Origin: Azolla pinnata | Taxonomy: Eukaryota > Streptophyta > Polypodiopsida > Salviniales > Salviniaceae | Length of the DNA: 64,000 nt | Direction: 5' to 3' | Assembly: GCA_037176905.1 (NCBI GenBank) | Contig: JBBBWG010001892.1 | Span: 27,826 to 91,825, forward strand | In this document: one piece after another, positions 47,501 through 61,838 of the stretch | Layout: each line of letters opens with the position of its first letter | Numbering within the stretch: position 1 is the stretch's first letter | Made by a program: the position numbers and the translations under genes | The notes under the pieces: generated by a model | Databases searched by the model: none | Seen by the model: the letters and a program-made list of their open reading frames with translations, nothing else | What the model was told of the DNA's origin: nothing

Positions 47501-50500
47501 GCATGCATAATTTATATTATATATATATACAAGAGATACATTAATGATTTTTAAAGACCAAGATTGCCAATAAGACCATACAAGAGATTATGAGCAAACC
47601 AAGATAAGTGTATCTAGAAGCAAACATAAAACTAAAAATGACAGAATACGCATCCAATATCCTCAATACATAGAGAGTAAAACTTTCATCCTTTGAAAGA
47701 TCTCCAAAACAGGCCAAATCGTATGGAGAGAGAAGTTATCACCTAAGAGTATCCAATTCAAGGTTGAATAGGACGGCTGGAAGCTCAGCAGCAAATGTGT
47801 CCTGAAAAAACATGTAATTAACCAGCTCTGCCTCAGGCCTGTCATTTTTGAAATATACATGCTGCTATCTCTCGTAGTTTCTATGCATGTTTCTCACACG
47901 TTTTCTGTGTGATGTCCAGGAGATGTTTTATTGTTAATGAGTTTACACCTCCAAAATTTCCATGGGTGCTAAATTCATCTCAGTTCTTCCATTAAACTTA
48001 AAATTTGTGTTGACATGGAGGAGCTAGAAAAGCTCACCACATATTGCTCAATTGCAAGTAATTCACTGGTGCTACAGTTCACAAACAAGAATAATTCTGG
48101 CTTGACATCAGTTTTCCATTCCTCTACATCAAGGAAACCAATCAGAAGTGAATGCTTGTTGCATAACGTTCAACATGTAAAAATTACTTAGAACAGTAGT
48201 TTCCATAGAACAAATTAAGAATATTGAGAATTTTAACTTTCAACAATTCATGGTGGCCTTGCATCCACCCCAATATAATATGCATGCAGAAAGCATAGTA
48301 CTTCGAATTTTTAATTTTATCTTAGCATTCAGCTGATCAGTTATTATTGTTGTTCCTTTTAAGTTCTTGTACCATCTTATCCATTACTCTATCCTCCATA
48401 GTTCACGGAGGAAGTATCATTGAATGCCTCTATAAGTGCTTCATTGTCTAATTGAAGCTCGAGTCAATTTTCTTAATATATCCATGCTCTCAGTTTTTTT
48501 TTTTTTGAACTACTCTGCTACCTTTCTGGATCATAATAGCCTTTTCTAGAAAATAGAAATTTCCGTTATTTGTGAAAAAATACCATCAAGTGTTTTTCTT
48601 GCTTCTTACACATTTGTTTCATCATCTAGTTATCCTGCTTTGATATAAATTCAAGTTTTTCCTCTGCTTTTTTGTTTTCCTCGCCATCTTCTGAATTTTA
48701 TCAAAGTTCTGATGATTCTTCTAGAAAACAACATTTAATTTTATCTAAATAAAAATCCTTGGAATTGCCCATTGGAATCTACCAGAGTCTATTGTTCTAT
48801 TTATAGATTATCAGGGTATAAACTATATCTTTCAGGAAAAAACAAAACTCTACAATTATGACGGCAGTACAAGAAGACATGTGAAAGTGTTGAAGAGGAT
48901 CTATAATTTATAATCTTTATAAGATCAGCAAACCTTCATTAACGTTTTCGAAATCAAAGTCAAAAGCATTCCGCAGTGTTTTGAAAAAATTTGTTCCAGG
49001 TCCACTTGGAATATCATCCAAAGAACCAAAGCTAATGCCATTCATCTGCAAGATACAAAAATATCAAGATATCATACAAATTTGGGAAGCAGAATGTGCC
49101 AATATTATATTAATTCTCATTAGAAATAAACATAGCATCTAGATTAGTTCTCTCCTCCTATTAACGTGTTGATATAACACTTAAAAAGAATAGAATACTA
49201 TAGAATCCCTTCCCAAGAGCAAAATGCGCAGAATTACTTTCGGATATATTGTAGAATTTAAGTCAAAGTAGGCCTTCTGATTGAAAATACAAGCCGCAGT
49301 AAACACTATATTAAATAATTGAAAGCTCAAGAACTGGATTGCAACTTCTCAAAGCTCTGATAGAAAAGAAGAGCAACAGTAAATGCCATAATTACCAGTT
49401 CAAGAGCTGGCTTGAAAACTCTAGAAGCTCTTCTTGACTCTGTTTTATCTGGAAATACCTATAACGGTGGTTAAATAATTTCAACCACATAAAAGATGGA
49501 TGCATCTAGCATAGCTGGTAAAAATCACAAATAGTTTATTCTTACAACACGGCAAGAAACCCTTCTGACATCGTACAGTTTCCTTACTAATGCTAGAACA
49601 AGCTGAATGTTAGCATCAATAAACTCATCCGAGGAACCCTACACCAGGAGGAATACGATCAGGCATTCACCCAACAAAAAAATTGAGAAATGGGAAATAC
49701 ATGTCCAGCATATAGTTGACCTTGTATCCAGATATGCTGCTAGGCAATGGACTGCATAGAAAACAAACATATAACTACAACATATTCAAAGTAAAGGAAG
49801 GTAAGGGGGGAATTTGGATTAACAGATGTTAAAGTGGGTCAACTTTGAAGTGGGGATTCACACATCTGGTGGCTATGGCCTACCTTTGCACAAGGTTTGC
49901 AAATCCTTCATTATCTTTCCAACTGGAGGATATCTCTCATTTCCTTCTGAAGCATGATGTTTACGAAAAAATTAAAGATACTTGGCATACAGTATGACTC
50001 TAATGTCTTTGTCCACACCATAGCCATCCATATTGTGAGCAGCCTAAGGCTGACAAGTACACAGTGGAATTACTTAAACTTTCATTAACTGCGATGAGTA
50101 CTGAACATGGACGATGAAGCAGCATCAAAAGAGTATTATTTTAATCCAGGTAGAGGAACCAACTTACGGGAAATCGATTTCTAGTCTGCGATTGTTATCA
50201 TCAAGAGCGAGGGAGAGTGCTGTAGCTGCATCTGCAAAAATACATACCAAAAAATCCACAACGGATCCCCATCAACCCACCAATCAATCCAGCCGACCAT
50301 GGCAACGAGATCAAAACCAGAATTCTTCTAGGGAGGGGAAAATTTGGCATATACTCTCTCAGGGAGCCTGTTTGTGCTTGACATTTTCCTGGTTATGCAG
50401 CTCCTGGTACTTTTGAAAGACCAATGTGCAGGTAAACAGTTTCAAGACCCATGAGCTAAATCATGACTATCTAATACACTTGTAAAAACCAATTTCTCTA

Positions 50501-51721
50501 AGAGTAGAAATGTGTAACAGAGCCTTCATAAGGCACGTGATCTAGAGAGACATTTAGTTTATGATCTAGAGAGTAGAACTATGCAAAGTGACAGGATACG
50601 AAGACAAGACATGATTATCTTTGGCTCGACCACTTCATCTCAAGCAAGAAGTCAATCAGGCACTACACAAAAGCCTCCCCAAAAAAGCAAAGTTAAGAAA
50701 TGGATCAAGCAACAGTATGCATTGAGAATCCAACCCTGGCCACCTGGACCACAATTGTGCCACCCTTCACATTGATTGGTAAAGGCTTTTTTTCTCATCA
50801 TTGAATTTGATCTCCTCATTTCGGAGATCTCTCCAACTTTGATTGGTCCATGTTGAAAAACTTCCAAACACCGAAATTCCAGTCAATCTCATTTGAGAAT
50901 CTTCTATCGTTATTAATTTTATCTTGTGGTTACAATTGTTTTGGCTTGTTGCTCTTATACATCAGGCTGTTCTAACTTTGTTACTTTTCTTTTGTAGCTA
51001 TGATTGTTTTGGTTCTCTGCACCTAATGTAATAATCTTTTATTTAGTCTTATAGGCCATTCTGGCCTCTTTAAAGACACTAATCAATCAATCAATCTCTA
51101 TCTCACATACTTGGCCGCAAACACACACGACCAAACTATGCATTATCAATTGCAGCATTCACTGGTAAAGTTCTTTAGAATCAACAATTGTTACTCACTT
51201 CCACAGTTGACCTATGAAAAAGTTCCATTTTGGTATTGTAGATCATGTTTGACTTCTGACAGCACTAGTATAATTTATCTATTTGGCCTCTAAACCAGTG
51301 ATCCATGCTGTAAAATCAAAATCATCAGAGCCTTAACACGATTCTCAGTATGCACTAACACCCACTTCTAAGGACCATACTCAGTCGATAAATAAACAAA
51401 CGATTCATTTACATTTAACACATCGAGCAGGTCTTGTGTTTCACCTTTTACAAGAATGTCGTAAGAAGAAGGCTTGTAAACAGGAAGGCCAGCCCTAACA
51501 TCCGCATCCGAGGCTGACATATCTGTCTCTAACGATGCAGAGAAGCTCCTTCCACGATTCCGTTCCTTTCTAGGCAGCTTATGGGAAACGCAATGAAGAG
51601 AATGCCTCCTTATCGACACGACACGCGGCAGGGATCGAGGCGAAGGAAGCGGCGATGACGAAGAAGACGAGCACACGACAGGCACCACCGCATTCGAGAG
51701 CAATGCCATGGTGATGGGCAT
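44516..51721 (-). CDS. LPA3: LPA3-like DUF1995 chloroplast protein, 390 aa, 13 exons
   Basis: Minus-strand exons: 51445-51721, 50168-50231, 49721-49751, 49546-49638, 49396-49458, 48934-49045, 48038-48123, 47743-47801, 47135-47237, 46134-46194, 45443-45525, 44674-44754, 44516-44575; all phases fit. An N-terminal Ser/Arg-rich transit peptide of about 65 residues precedes the DUF1995 domain: [146 protein letters not shown]. This matches Arabidopsis LOW PSII ACCUMULATION 3 (At1g73060), a stromal factor that works with LPA2 and Alb3 in assembly of CP43 into photosystem II. The Met at 51709 (MALLSNAVV) is an alternative start. Function is inferred from homology. Confidence 0.92.
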
Positions 51722-53390
51722 AGCTTGGGATGATAGGCCGGTTTCTTTCTTCTGAGATATCTATCTACACACCACTTGAGGGTCGAGCTTCAAGCTGTCA
51801 GCAGCAAATGAGCGGATGTTGGGCGAGTGAGAGGAATCGATCAGGAGCTCCTCATCACACTCAAACCCGATTCTCTTCCCACCCCTGTGTGTGTCTTCCT
51901 TCCTCTTCTCTGATTCTTGTGTCTCCGGTCTTATCTGATTTTGCACTCTAAAAGCCACAACATATTCTAGCTCTAGCTTTCAACATTCCATAGTTTTACA
52001 CACACACATTATGTTCTATGATTGGATTTGTATGTCTATTTTGTGATGCATCGCAAGCAGAATGCGATTGTCTTGCTTGCATCCGATGAAGAAGGGATTG
52101 TTCGACTAGCCACATTCTGCAGATAGCTACGGAAGAAGGTATGCAAAAGATGGTCTGACTTGCTACTTAACGCGTACAACAGAAAAAACAAAAAAAAGAA
52201 GCTCGATTCAAGAAGCTGAAACCAAATTTGTATAGGGCAGAACTGAAGAAGTCGCATCGCTTATCGCAGTTTGGGCAAGCGCAAGAGGATCGTGGGTGAA
52301 GTGCAATATTAGATAGATCGACAGACAACGAGATTTCGATCAATTGGGCGATCTTAATCTAGGCTTAGGATCATCTTAATCCAATCTTTTGAATGTTTCA
52401 ATTTTCTTCCAAATCCAAATGACAAATTGAGTTTGAGTTTTGAGCTAAAAAAATGAAGCAATTTGAAGCGTCCCCTGTTTCTCGCCTTTCTCCCCTGTTC
52501 CTGCTCTTCTCCCTCGTAGCGAATGCATACGGCTAGAGATCGCAGGCATTCTGCTCGCGCAGATCTTCCCACAGGTAAGCAAATCGTTTCCTGCTCCTTG
52601 CTCCCTGCTCCATTTTCTTCTGTCCTCTTTTGCTTGCAAACTTGCTCGTTTTCGATTCTCCCACCCCACCATCCATTCAAATTTCGAGCAAGCATAAAAC
52701 CCCCATATCTTTCCCTGCTCTAGCCCTCACGTTTTCGGGTTCGGAGAAAACGCGTTCTCATCTCCATTGCGTTTGAAGTGGAATATTCCCATGCCTGTCG
52801 CGCAATCTGTTTTTCTTTTTGTTGAATGCAACAGAATGTAAATCGAACAAAAGTAGAAAGATGGGGAGCGAGAGATCTTTTTCACAAGGGCGCTTTACCT
52901 AAAATCATCTAGCACGAATATTGTGCAACACTTTTCTCTTTTTTTCTTTGATTTAGATCTCGCAATGTCGAGCTGTTTACTTCATCTCAACTCGTCTTCT
53001 GTGCAGTCCAACATCTCGGCGGTTTCAACCTTTTTTATTTCATTCCTTGTATTAAGACCGTTCAATCATTTTAGCTTGTGGAGAATCAAAGCATTTTTTG
53101 TTTTGCTTTCCTTTGAGGAAATGGAATGAAACCGGAAACAAACTAGTTGGGGACAGAAATCAAGATGGATGCAGTAACTAGGTCAGCATATAGGATAGGC
53201 TACATCAAATATTCCATAGTCAGATTAAAAACAAAAGGTGTTTCCCAAGGATGTTATTATTCCTGCACATTTGTGGGTAGAGCGGTTTATTGTTCATAAT
53301 GTCTAGCTTTTTCTATTTCTATAAGCATGGCATGCATCACTTATATTTCACGTATTTCCTTGGGTTTTCTATGTTGCCAAGGATAGAGGC
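51722..53390. promoter_or_regulatory. Divergent promoter region between LPA3 and the small nuclear protein, with a probable 5' UTR exon
   Basis: The two genes point away from each other. A good donor (CACAG/GTAAGC, after 52574) and an acceptor ten bases before the ATG at 53391 (GCCAAG/G) suggest that the plus-strand gene has a non-coding first exon ending at 52574 and an intron of about 800 bp. No TATA box was identified with confidence. Confidence 0.45.
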
Positions 53391-54773
53391 ATGGATGATA
53401 CAAAATCCTCAAGGAAACGAAAGAGAATCAACGACCTATCTGTAGATCTTACAGGCACCAAGTTTGGACAGTTACGACAAGTGCTGCATGAGCTACGCCC
53501 TTATGTGCTCGAGGTAATTTGAATGCATAATAGGAGGGTATCAATAATATTATGCTATTAACAGCAGGATTTTATGTGCTTACTATATCCATAACGAAGA
53601 TTATTCATTGTTATGTTCAGGTTTTGAGATCTCCTGATTTCCAAAATAACAGGAGCTCTCCTATTGTTCGGCAAGGTAAGATACCAGTGGTATTCCTGAA
53701 GAGGAAAAGAAAAATGAAATAATGGCATACACAATAGCATACTAGAGTTACTGAACTTGAATATTTAATTCAATGGATTCTCATTACTCGTATGAGTAGT
53801 CTTTTAGGTCTTGTATGGTTATTTTAGGCAATTTTTGGTTTCCCTGGAAACAAATTCTGTGGCTGAAGAGTCTTAAATAAATGCTTCAACAGACGTCATT
53901 ACCATTTGAGAATTTAGTGATTGATATTATTGGCATATGTTTAAGAATGCATCATACATGCCTCCTTTCAGCAAAATCTCCTGATTTAAGCTCAGTTTAA
54001 TACAATCCCACTGGGAGTATCATTGTCTGTATCTATGCTGAGTGTAGCATGCTCTAAGTTTTCTACCAGCTAACTAGGACAGCTGATATGCTCAATTGGT
54101 ACTATCCAGCATTATGCATAATCTCTAAAGAAAAAAATTATCCATGCAATGGGCGGCACTAATAAGGCAGCTTTATTCCTTCTCTAGCATGGTATCTCTA
54201 AGAGTAATATATGGATGTTTGATGATTTCTGGTCTTTTGTCTTGAAAGAACATGGCATCATCGATCCATGGAGCATGGGTATATACCATTGAGAAAGAGA
54301 CTGATAACTATAGTTCACTTGCTTCACAATCAGTTAGACAGCTATCCAATTTTGATATGCTCAGACTTAACATATTTCATAGTTGGATGGCACACTGAGT
54401 GTTCTGAAACAAGCCCTAGCCTCAGAATTTTGTGTTAAGTGACATCCCTAGCAGACATGATTTCAGCTGATGGTTTGCTGCTTGAAAAGGTTTTTTTCTC
54501 ATCGTGAATCATGATGTATGCGCATGGATGGTTTCTACAGGGATAAAGCAAGTGAAGGAGCTATGCTTGCAGCTCAGGACAGAAACGATGTTACTGGTGA
54601 AGCAAAAGAAATTGAGTGAAGTGCCAGCTACAGGAAAAGAGACCATGGAAGAGAAAAGGCAAGTGAAAATTGAAGTAGAGGCCCCAATTTCGGTTGATGA
54701 TCCTGGCCCATCTTTGATGGGATGTTCGCCTTCAGGCTGGAACTTCATTCTGGTCCGGAATCAAAGCGGCTAA
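53391..54773 (+). CDS. Small basic-N-terminus protein of unknown function, 136 aa, three exons
   Basis: Exons 53391-53513, 53621-53675 and 54541-54773, phases consistent. The ATG follows an in-frame stop about 60 bases upstream, so the start is firm. The N-terminus MDDTKSSRKRKRINDL contains a probable nuclear localisation signal. A helical central part (LRQVLHELRPYVLEVLRSPD, then IKQVKELCLQLRTETMLLV) could form a short coiled coil or dimer interface. An acidic stretch follows, and the protein ends in CSPSGWNFILVRNQSG. I do not recognise the family. The helices spread over three exons with clean phase argue that it is real. Confidence 0.7.
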
Positions 54774-56971
54774 GGTAAAAAAGAAAAAAAGAGTCTCTAT
54801 ATGTTGCAACTTGCCATTGTTCATTTCTTCAAGAGATCTTGCAGCCCATCAAGAAGTTGCTTCCAGTTAAGAAGGAAGAAGAAAAAAAGAATCTTTGGAA
54901 TATGTTATTCCGAAATGTTAAGTCTTTGTGATGGCTTAGCTTGTGCTCTTATTTTCATATCTGTGACCTTATACATGTGGAAAATTGGTGTTCTTTTCCC
55001 TACATGGAAAGAATGTGATACCTGCCAGAGAATCATGGCTTTTCTTTATGCCGAGATGTGGAATGAACTGATCTTTTTTGGGTTTGGAAAATGTCTTAGC
55101 ATTATTGGGTGTAAAAATGCGGTTTAGTATACAGGAAAATATCCACAGTAGAACAAACAGCATTCAAGAAAAATATACATCATGTCTCTTGTAAGGCAGA
55201 AATATGCAATTATAGGTCGGTGATTTGGTAAGCAATACATCTTTGCGGTTGAGAAAAGCATGCGGTCTTAATCTTATGTTACTGCCAGCTTTTACTCATT
55301 TCACTCATAGGTAGTTCTGTATTATGTAAGTACTGTGGGTTGGAACCAGAAAAGATTGAAAACTGGAATCGAATTTGTGTTGTGAGCAAGAAGCAGAAGA
55401 TTCACAAGAATGCGCTGAAAGGTCTCGAAATGGTTTTGGGAATAAAAATGTGTCCAGTGAGCACTGTATCATCTACCCTGCATGTTTGCAGACATGCTCT
55501 TGGTAACCTATTCAGTGAAAATTAAGACATGATGCATAAGTCCTTGGTTCTCAAGTCTCACCAAATCTCTCATATTGTAATGGTTTCATCCTCTCTCTGG
55601 TGATGGATTCAAAGAGCATGTATCAGGATGGATTCTGTTATGAGATCCAGTGCATTGAGAAGATTCTTGTTTGATTCTCAGATCCATCTTTCAATTCATA
55701 AATAGACTAATCAATCCCCGGTGTATTATGACTTGCTATGCATCGTCGTCTTTGGATTTACAATAACAAGAACAGGTTCAAAAACCTCATCAATCCACCA
55801 ATTTAAGCTCAAAACCTTGTCAAAAGATGCAAATCCATCATCACAATAGCTCAGTGATTTATTGCGAATCAAAACATAAGTAACATTTACTTTGTTCTAA
55901 CATATCAATCGAATGTGGATATAGATGGTCCGGATATTCTCTACAAACTGATCAACATTATTAGTTCTCTACAACCATAGTTCCATCCTGACACAAGATT
56001 GACTTCTTTCGAATCATGCAACACTTGACCCTCCAACAAGAACACTTCCTCTCCCATTGATCATTCTATCCACTATATAAAATTGACATGTTATTCTTCC
56101 AATTGTGGTGAATGGAGAATCCAATCCAGTGACAAGTTTGTAGAAGTATACACTTATTTCTAGCAGATTTCACAGGCCAAAAGTCAACCAATGACATCCA
56201 AGCTGAAGTGACAAGCCACCACAATCGGGTGGAGTCATGGATGATGGTAAAAAACAACCATGATGGCCAGCACTTAGTGACACAGTGAGATGACGGCAAG
56301 CATGATAGAGTATCACAATAATTGTGACAAGAGGTATGCAATACTTCCTCACTGATGATGCATCTCAAAAGAATGAGTGATGATGCACAATGAACCCTCA
56401 ATACATCAAGTCATGATGGAGGGCACATGATAATGCATGCCATGATGAGGTGATGACAAGCATGTTTGGACATGATTGCAAAAACAGGCACTTGAGAACA
56501 AAAACACTCCAAAAAGGATATCTTATAAAGCCCCAATATTTCAGGGTCAGAAATACGAGTGCTTTATGTACCAGGTCTGGCTCAAGTGCCTTTTCCTGTT
56601 CTCATAGCTAGATACATAGTGTATTTGACATGCAGCACCTCATGGCATGCTATGCATGTACTATCTGGTTATAGGCTATTAAAAAGAATGACGGCTCAAA
56701 TATAACAGGCAGCAGCACATCATGTCACGCAATACCCTGTTACTGCGAGAAAAAAGAATGGCGGCTGTGCCTTCCGTAAAAAACGGTTTCAGGGAACAAC
56801 CAAACCTGAACCGATATGCGAAGGAACTTGCAACGAAGGATCCGAATTTTCGAGCCGAGTATCTCCGATTAGCGCACCTTTCTAGCTTCAAATTGATCGC
56901 CTTGTCTCGCTTTCGTCGAATGAGATTCCATAGGCATAAAATATGCGTTTACACTATAGCCACGCTGAGTC
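54774..56971. other. Convergent intergenic region
   Basis: It holds the 3' UTRs of the small nuclear protein gene and of the DUF707 gene. A possible old retroelement remnant lies near 56.05-56.42 kb; nothing else was recognised. Confidence 0.55.
56060..56420 (-). mobile_element. Possible fossil of an LTR-retrotransposon integrase region
   Basis: Short minus-strand stretches recall the zinc-binding (HHCC) and early integrase region of Ty3/gypsy-type polyproteins. It is broken in several places, has no recognisable terminal repeats and appears old. The assignment is weak and could be chance similarity. Confidence 0.2.
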
Positions 56972-59900
56972 CTAGTAAGGATCAGTCCAGCACTGATCTA
57001 CCTTGGCAGCCGCATCCCACCTCCTTTTGAACATTTCAAGTTCCACATACGAGCGCTTGCGGACCTGCAAAGTCGTACGTTGTGAATATGAAACTGTTCA
57101 GTGTCTAGATCTATATGAATCGAACAAGCTTGTAGACAACGATATGGCTTATTACCGCCCATCGATCGTGAAAATCTGAACCTGCCGAATCCTGGAAAGA
57201 CACATCAAACAGAGTGGGATCCTTAGAACATGTAATAGACTATATTCATACATATTCTGATAATTAAACAGTTTGACATTCACCTTCTTTGAACTGATTT
57301 GTGATTCTGAACCTATATCCTTGTTTCTCCCATCCCATGTCTGATATATAGAGAAACACACTGCTTTAGACAGTACTTGAGCAAGATAATCCTAACACAT
57401 TAACCGACCATCATGTGGCTTATGTATATAATGTGATAATATGCAGTGTGAATGCAAAAATATCAATAACACCATAGATTCAAACGATTATCTGCATGCT
57501 CGGACAATAAACTCATAATAGCAAGAATCAAGAACGAGGTCCGTATAACCACAAGTTTTCCCCAGGTAAATATACATTACACTGTTGAGAAGGCCTCCTA
57601 ATGACGGTATCCCGTAGTGCACAACATACTGATCATCCACGACTCCCACTTTTTTTCTGCGATCTCCCTGTAACAGGATGTTATTGTTTGACAAAAAGGA
57701 TATAAATAAAACAATCCACAAGGAGTCCAAAGGTATAACACCTGTGCACAATATCCCAACTTCATGTCAAGGCCCCAGGCATGTACAAGATCGTTCTGCA
57801 TAAAAGAATGATCACTTTAATTTGCCTCAGACACGACCTTTTGTCAATGCTCCCACGTTTACTTTAATTGACCTTCATCAAAGCATTCTTTTCTAACCTG
57901 AATCATATACCAAGTGCATCGCCAAGCTTCCCGAGAAAAGACAGGCACCATCATCTCTACCCACCTACAAATTATAATATATCGCTTCAGCAAACATTGT
58001 TTAGGAGAACATTAAGGTTGTAATATGGATGTTGCATAATTCATCCGATATAGTTAAGAATATCTGCCTAGAATCACAGGTAATACATCAAGAAAGGTCC
58101 GTCAACTTCAGTCCTTGAATGTATGCAGCCAGATATTCATAACATCATAATTCAACATGTTTTTCTTTGTAAATCGTACACAAATCTATGCAAAAAAAAA
58201 TTCAAACGCATACCCAGTACATGGTGGCTGTGTGCTATTATCAAAGCAGAGTCCACTTCCTCTAAATTTATAAGCCCTCCTGACACAAGCTCAAGAAGGC
58301 ATATAGTCAGAAATGGACAACTCAAATCATAACGAATTAATCACTGATTACGCACCTGTGAACCTTCCCACTTGATTTTCTTGCTGTGATTAGGTGATGG
58401 ATTTCAGATAACCGAGGATCGAGTGCAGGCTGTGATATCTCGAGACCTTCGTTTTCAACAACATCCAAATACCTGAATGAAAATCCCCCCATAATTTTAG
58501 TAGAAATCAACGTAACTTCAGGTTTTCTATACTCAAGTCCAGTACCTGTTGGCATGGAAATTCTCTACACCAATGTCTTCATCCCAGAGAAATATAAACT
58601 TATATGCAGCCACTATATCTGGATGCAAAAACCGTTTGGCAAACCACCTACAATGTTGAAAATAGCAGATCAGGATAGCTCATTGTTAAGCTACAAAGCA
58701 GAAATCTAGGCCAATTCTAGGCCGTATGAACATTCAGTTCTAAACTGTATGATGAAGTGGTAACACTGGAGAAGCAATATGACTGAAATACAAAGAAAAG
58801 AATCCAATATGTTTGTGCTTTGTAATATAAGGACTTTACCCTTCTTAAAAATGGATTATCAGACTAGCATGGGAGTCCTTGACCAGTATTACAAATCAGT
58901 GGACATGCAGCATTGACATGTTGAGTTGAGGAAAGGCAGCGTAATGTGAAATAAGATTTGTTACTTACACAACAATTTACTATCATAGAGAATGACAGGC
59001 ATAGAACCAGTGGAAATGTATATGTATATGTCGACCTTATCTACACCATGTACTTTTATAAATGGGTTGTGTAGCAACTTCATTAAACTGTGAAAAAGAT
59101 CCTAGCATGTTGCTATTTCTATAGCATATGTTTCAGCATGTAGAGCTTTTTCTTGTCAGCAAATTATATTTGAAATGTTTAAAGGCTCTTCAAACTCCTT
59201 AATCACATGGAAGCAAATTGATAATCTTTTCTGGATTCTCTGTTCCAAAAAGGGATCTTGTAGTGTTTTAGAAATCTAAATACCTCAAATGGCCCATGAA
59301 AGATATTGTATCTATCATAAAATGAAGTTCCTTCTGGGACTACATTCTGCACTTCCGGCTGCCAAGCAGTCTATGCACATTCATCTACTGACTAGGAAAT
59401 AAAGAGGAAAGAAATATGCATCCTCCCCAATAGTTTCTATGAAGCAATTGCTTCCTGTTGGTGATAAACATGTCAGAAACATTGAAGCACACCTTGAATG
59501 GCAGAAAACAATACCATTTGGTTTGATTTACAGCTACGACATGAATTGATCGGCTGCTCCAAGGGAACATATTCCATTCATCAACTATTCCATCATAATG
59601 GAACAGCATTATGGTGAAATTTTCGGCTGGGAACTGAAAACGTTTAAGAATGTGAATCATCAATGGAATACCATGAACACATAGGAAACCTCTGAATTTG
59701 AATGAATGACGCACCTTTTCAACTATCTTGTTAACAGTTTCTTTCTGCTTGATTCCAACAGGCATTGTCAGCAAGCTCTGAGAAACTGGGAGTTTCTGAG
59801 CCTATAATATCACAGGTTGAGTGCTAATCACGCAGACTATTCCAGTCAATAAGTCTCATGTAGCAGGCTTCATTTTAAATGGTAAACACGGAGAGGTTGG

Positions 59901-61407
59901 AAAGGCAAGGAGCATACCTCATGAACAGGGTCAGCTCCTAATGCCCTAAAATATAGATCAGATGTCTCCTCAATGATACCCCTAGGTAAACTGTTAGTAA
60001 CCTTCTGCGCGTATCCAGGATTGCCTATCTGCATTGATTTCATGAACGTCTTGAGACCTTCCTATGAATTTGGAAATCTCTAAAACTTGAAACAGGAGTT
60101 ACAATCAAACCTCACAAGAATTCCCAGTTACATGTTCAATATGGTTTGAAAGCTTGAAGAAGCTTCTAGATCTCCATTGACCACCCACCTGTAATTATCA
60201 TAAATGTTGGTCTTTGCATTTATTAAAAGACCTACAACTATTTATATGCTATTTTCTGTGGCTGACATGATCATATTCATCTATATCATGGTTCCAAACA
60301 AACTAATAATGACTTCACTGCGGTAAAAACTCATAAGATATATGAGATTTATGAGTTTTTACCTCAGTATAGTGTTCAAAGATCACAATGCCCAGAAAAA
60401 GTGACAACAAAGCAATAACACTTCGAGAAGATATTGACTTGAAGCAACGTGGGCTTGGCCATTTTCTAGGATCTCCATGGCCCACCCCATCTAGCTGAAT
60501 CAAGAAGTCCACAGAAACAAAACACAGTAAGAAGAAAATACATATAATGCCACTGGCACAAATTTCCACCAGATATGACTAGACCAACAATATAATAGGA
60601 GCAAGCTTAGTTCTGCCATGTATAGTATAAGTGATTATCATCCAAGCCATGTAAAAAAACATTATTTTGGAAACTGCTTAAAAAAGTGAGTGGAAACCAG
60701 TAATTATTATCCAACAATGGTCGCATGGCTAGCTAAACATCTTACAATAACATCTGGTTGTAATCAAACAATGCAAGCTTCAATTTAATATACAACGTGG
60801 ATTGGCTATGTAACTGCATGGAGTAAGCGATCTTGGCATTGATAAGCATCAAGAAAAATGGTTCATGTCATGTGACCAAAAAGAATAGTAAAATTCTTGC
60901 TTCAATGATCACGGATCAGCTATAACCTGGTTCCAGCTGGTGTGATTGTTCATAGTGAAACAACCATGACACCGAGGAATTCAATGAACTGGCTATTGGA
61001 GATAATCCTAAATAATGTGATTGTGTGTAACAATAAAATATCCACATTCATAGTTAACATCATAAGATATTGGCTGTTGGGATGGCTCTAAAGATAGGAA
61101 TCCGACCGGAATAAAAATAAGAACTGAAAATGGATGGGGTCTCATACCATGCAAGCATATGGAGAATGCAAGGCGACCCCTTTATATCAGTATTTTACAA
61201 TAGTACCGATCCATATCGTGTGGCTGTGTAAAACTTCTATTTTAGAGCAGTAAATATCATCGATTAAACTGTTGGATGGCTAAATAAATGATTTGAACAG
61301 GTGAAACAAAGCAACCTTGAGATTAATAAACATATGGCATCCTTTGAAGCGGGCTAATTATATCATTGTGTGAAACAATACGCAACCTTCTCATCAATAT
61401 ACATCAT
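56972..61407 (-). CDS. DUF707 family type-II membrane protein, 408 aa, 15 coding exons
   Basis: Minus-strand exons: 61387-61407, 60363-60494, 60111-60188, 59918-60028, 59715-59801, 59515-59633, 58546-58647, 58356-58472, 58214-58279, 57898-57964, 57742-57795, 57581-57667, 57284-57340, 57156-57191, 56972-57064. A short cytosolic N-terminus is followed by one membrane segment (SVIALLSLFLGIVIF, about 31-46), then the DUF707 domain: LPVSQSLLTMPVGIKQKETV, FTIMLFHYDGIVDEW, WWFAKRFLHPDIV, FIFLWDEDIGVENFH, YLDVVENEGLEISQPALDP, MVPVFSREAWRCTWYMIQND, HAWGLDMKLGYCAQ, and an end of the type FKRRWDAAAK...CWTDPY. The FLWDED motif and type-II topology suggest a Golgi glycosyltransferase-like role. The old label 'lysine ketoglutarate reductase trans-splicing related' has no functional support I know of. 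A probable non-coding first exon ends at 61839 (donor CTC/GTAAGT). Confidence 0.9.
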
Positions 61408-61838
61408 TGCCAGCCTGCAAAAATACTTCCGAAATCCGCAATCATTAAGAAAGCCGTAGCATCTTCGAATTATCCAACCACAGTTGTCAGAAACACATGA
61501 TGCTCCGTTTACTACTGGCATGCACTTTGTTTGGAATGGTGAAGAATCGGATGCATCATGGCCCCATAAAGAAGGCGTTTTGACACGAGGAGAGCTTACA
61601 ATTGTTCAAACGATAAGCAAGCGCATTGCGGGATCGAGTGCGCAGAACAGAAGTTTGGAGCCTAGGGGGGTCCGGCCATTGGTCTGGCAATGGATAAGTT
61701 TGAAGCAATGGAGAACCTAACAAGGCGGTGCTAGACGTGGAGGAAATATGATCCCTGGATGGAAGGAAGGAAGGAAGGAAGGAAAGAAAGAAGGAAAGAT
61801 CAGGCGATAGCGCGAGGCGGAAAAAAAAAAAGCACTTA

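Noticed and set aside
49875-49955. Exon-like stretch in the LPA3 second intron (acceptor CTTCAG, donor GTAGGC)
   Set aside because: Including it breaks the phase, and the exons on both sides join directly to give the conserved FPPLPSS segment.
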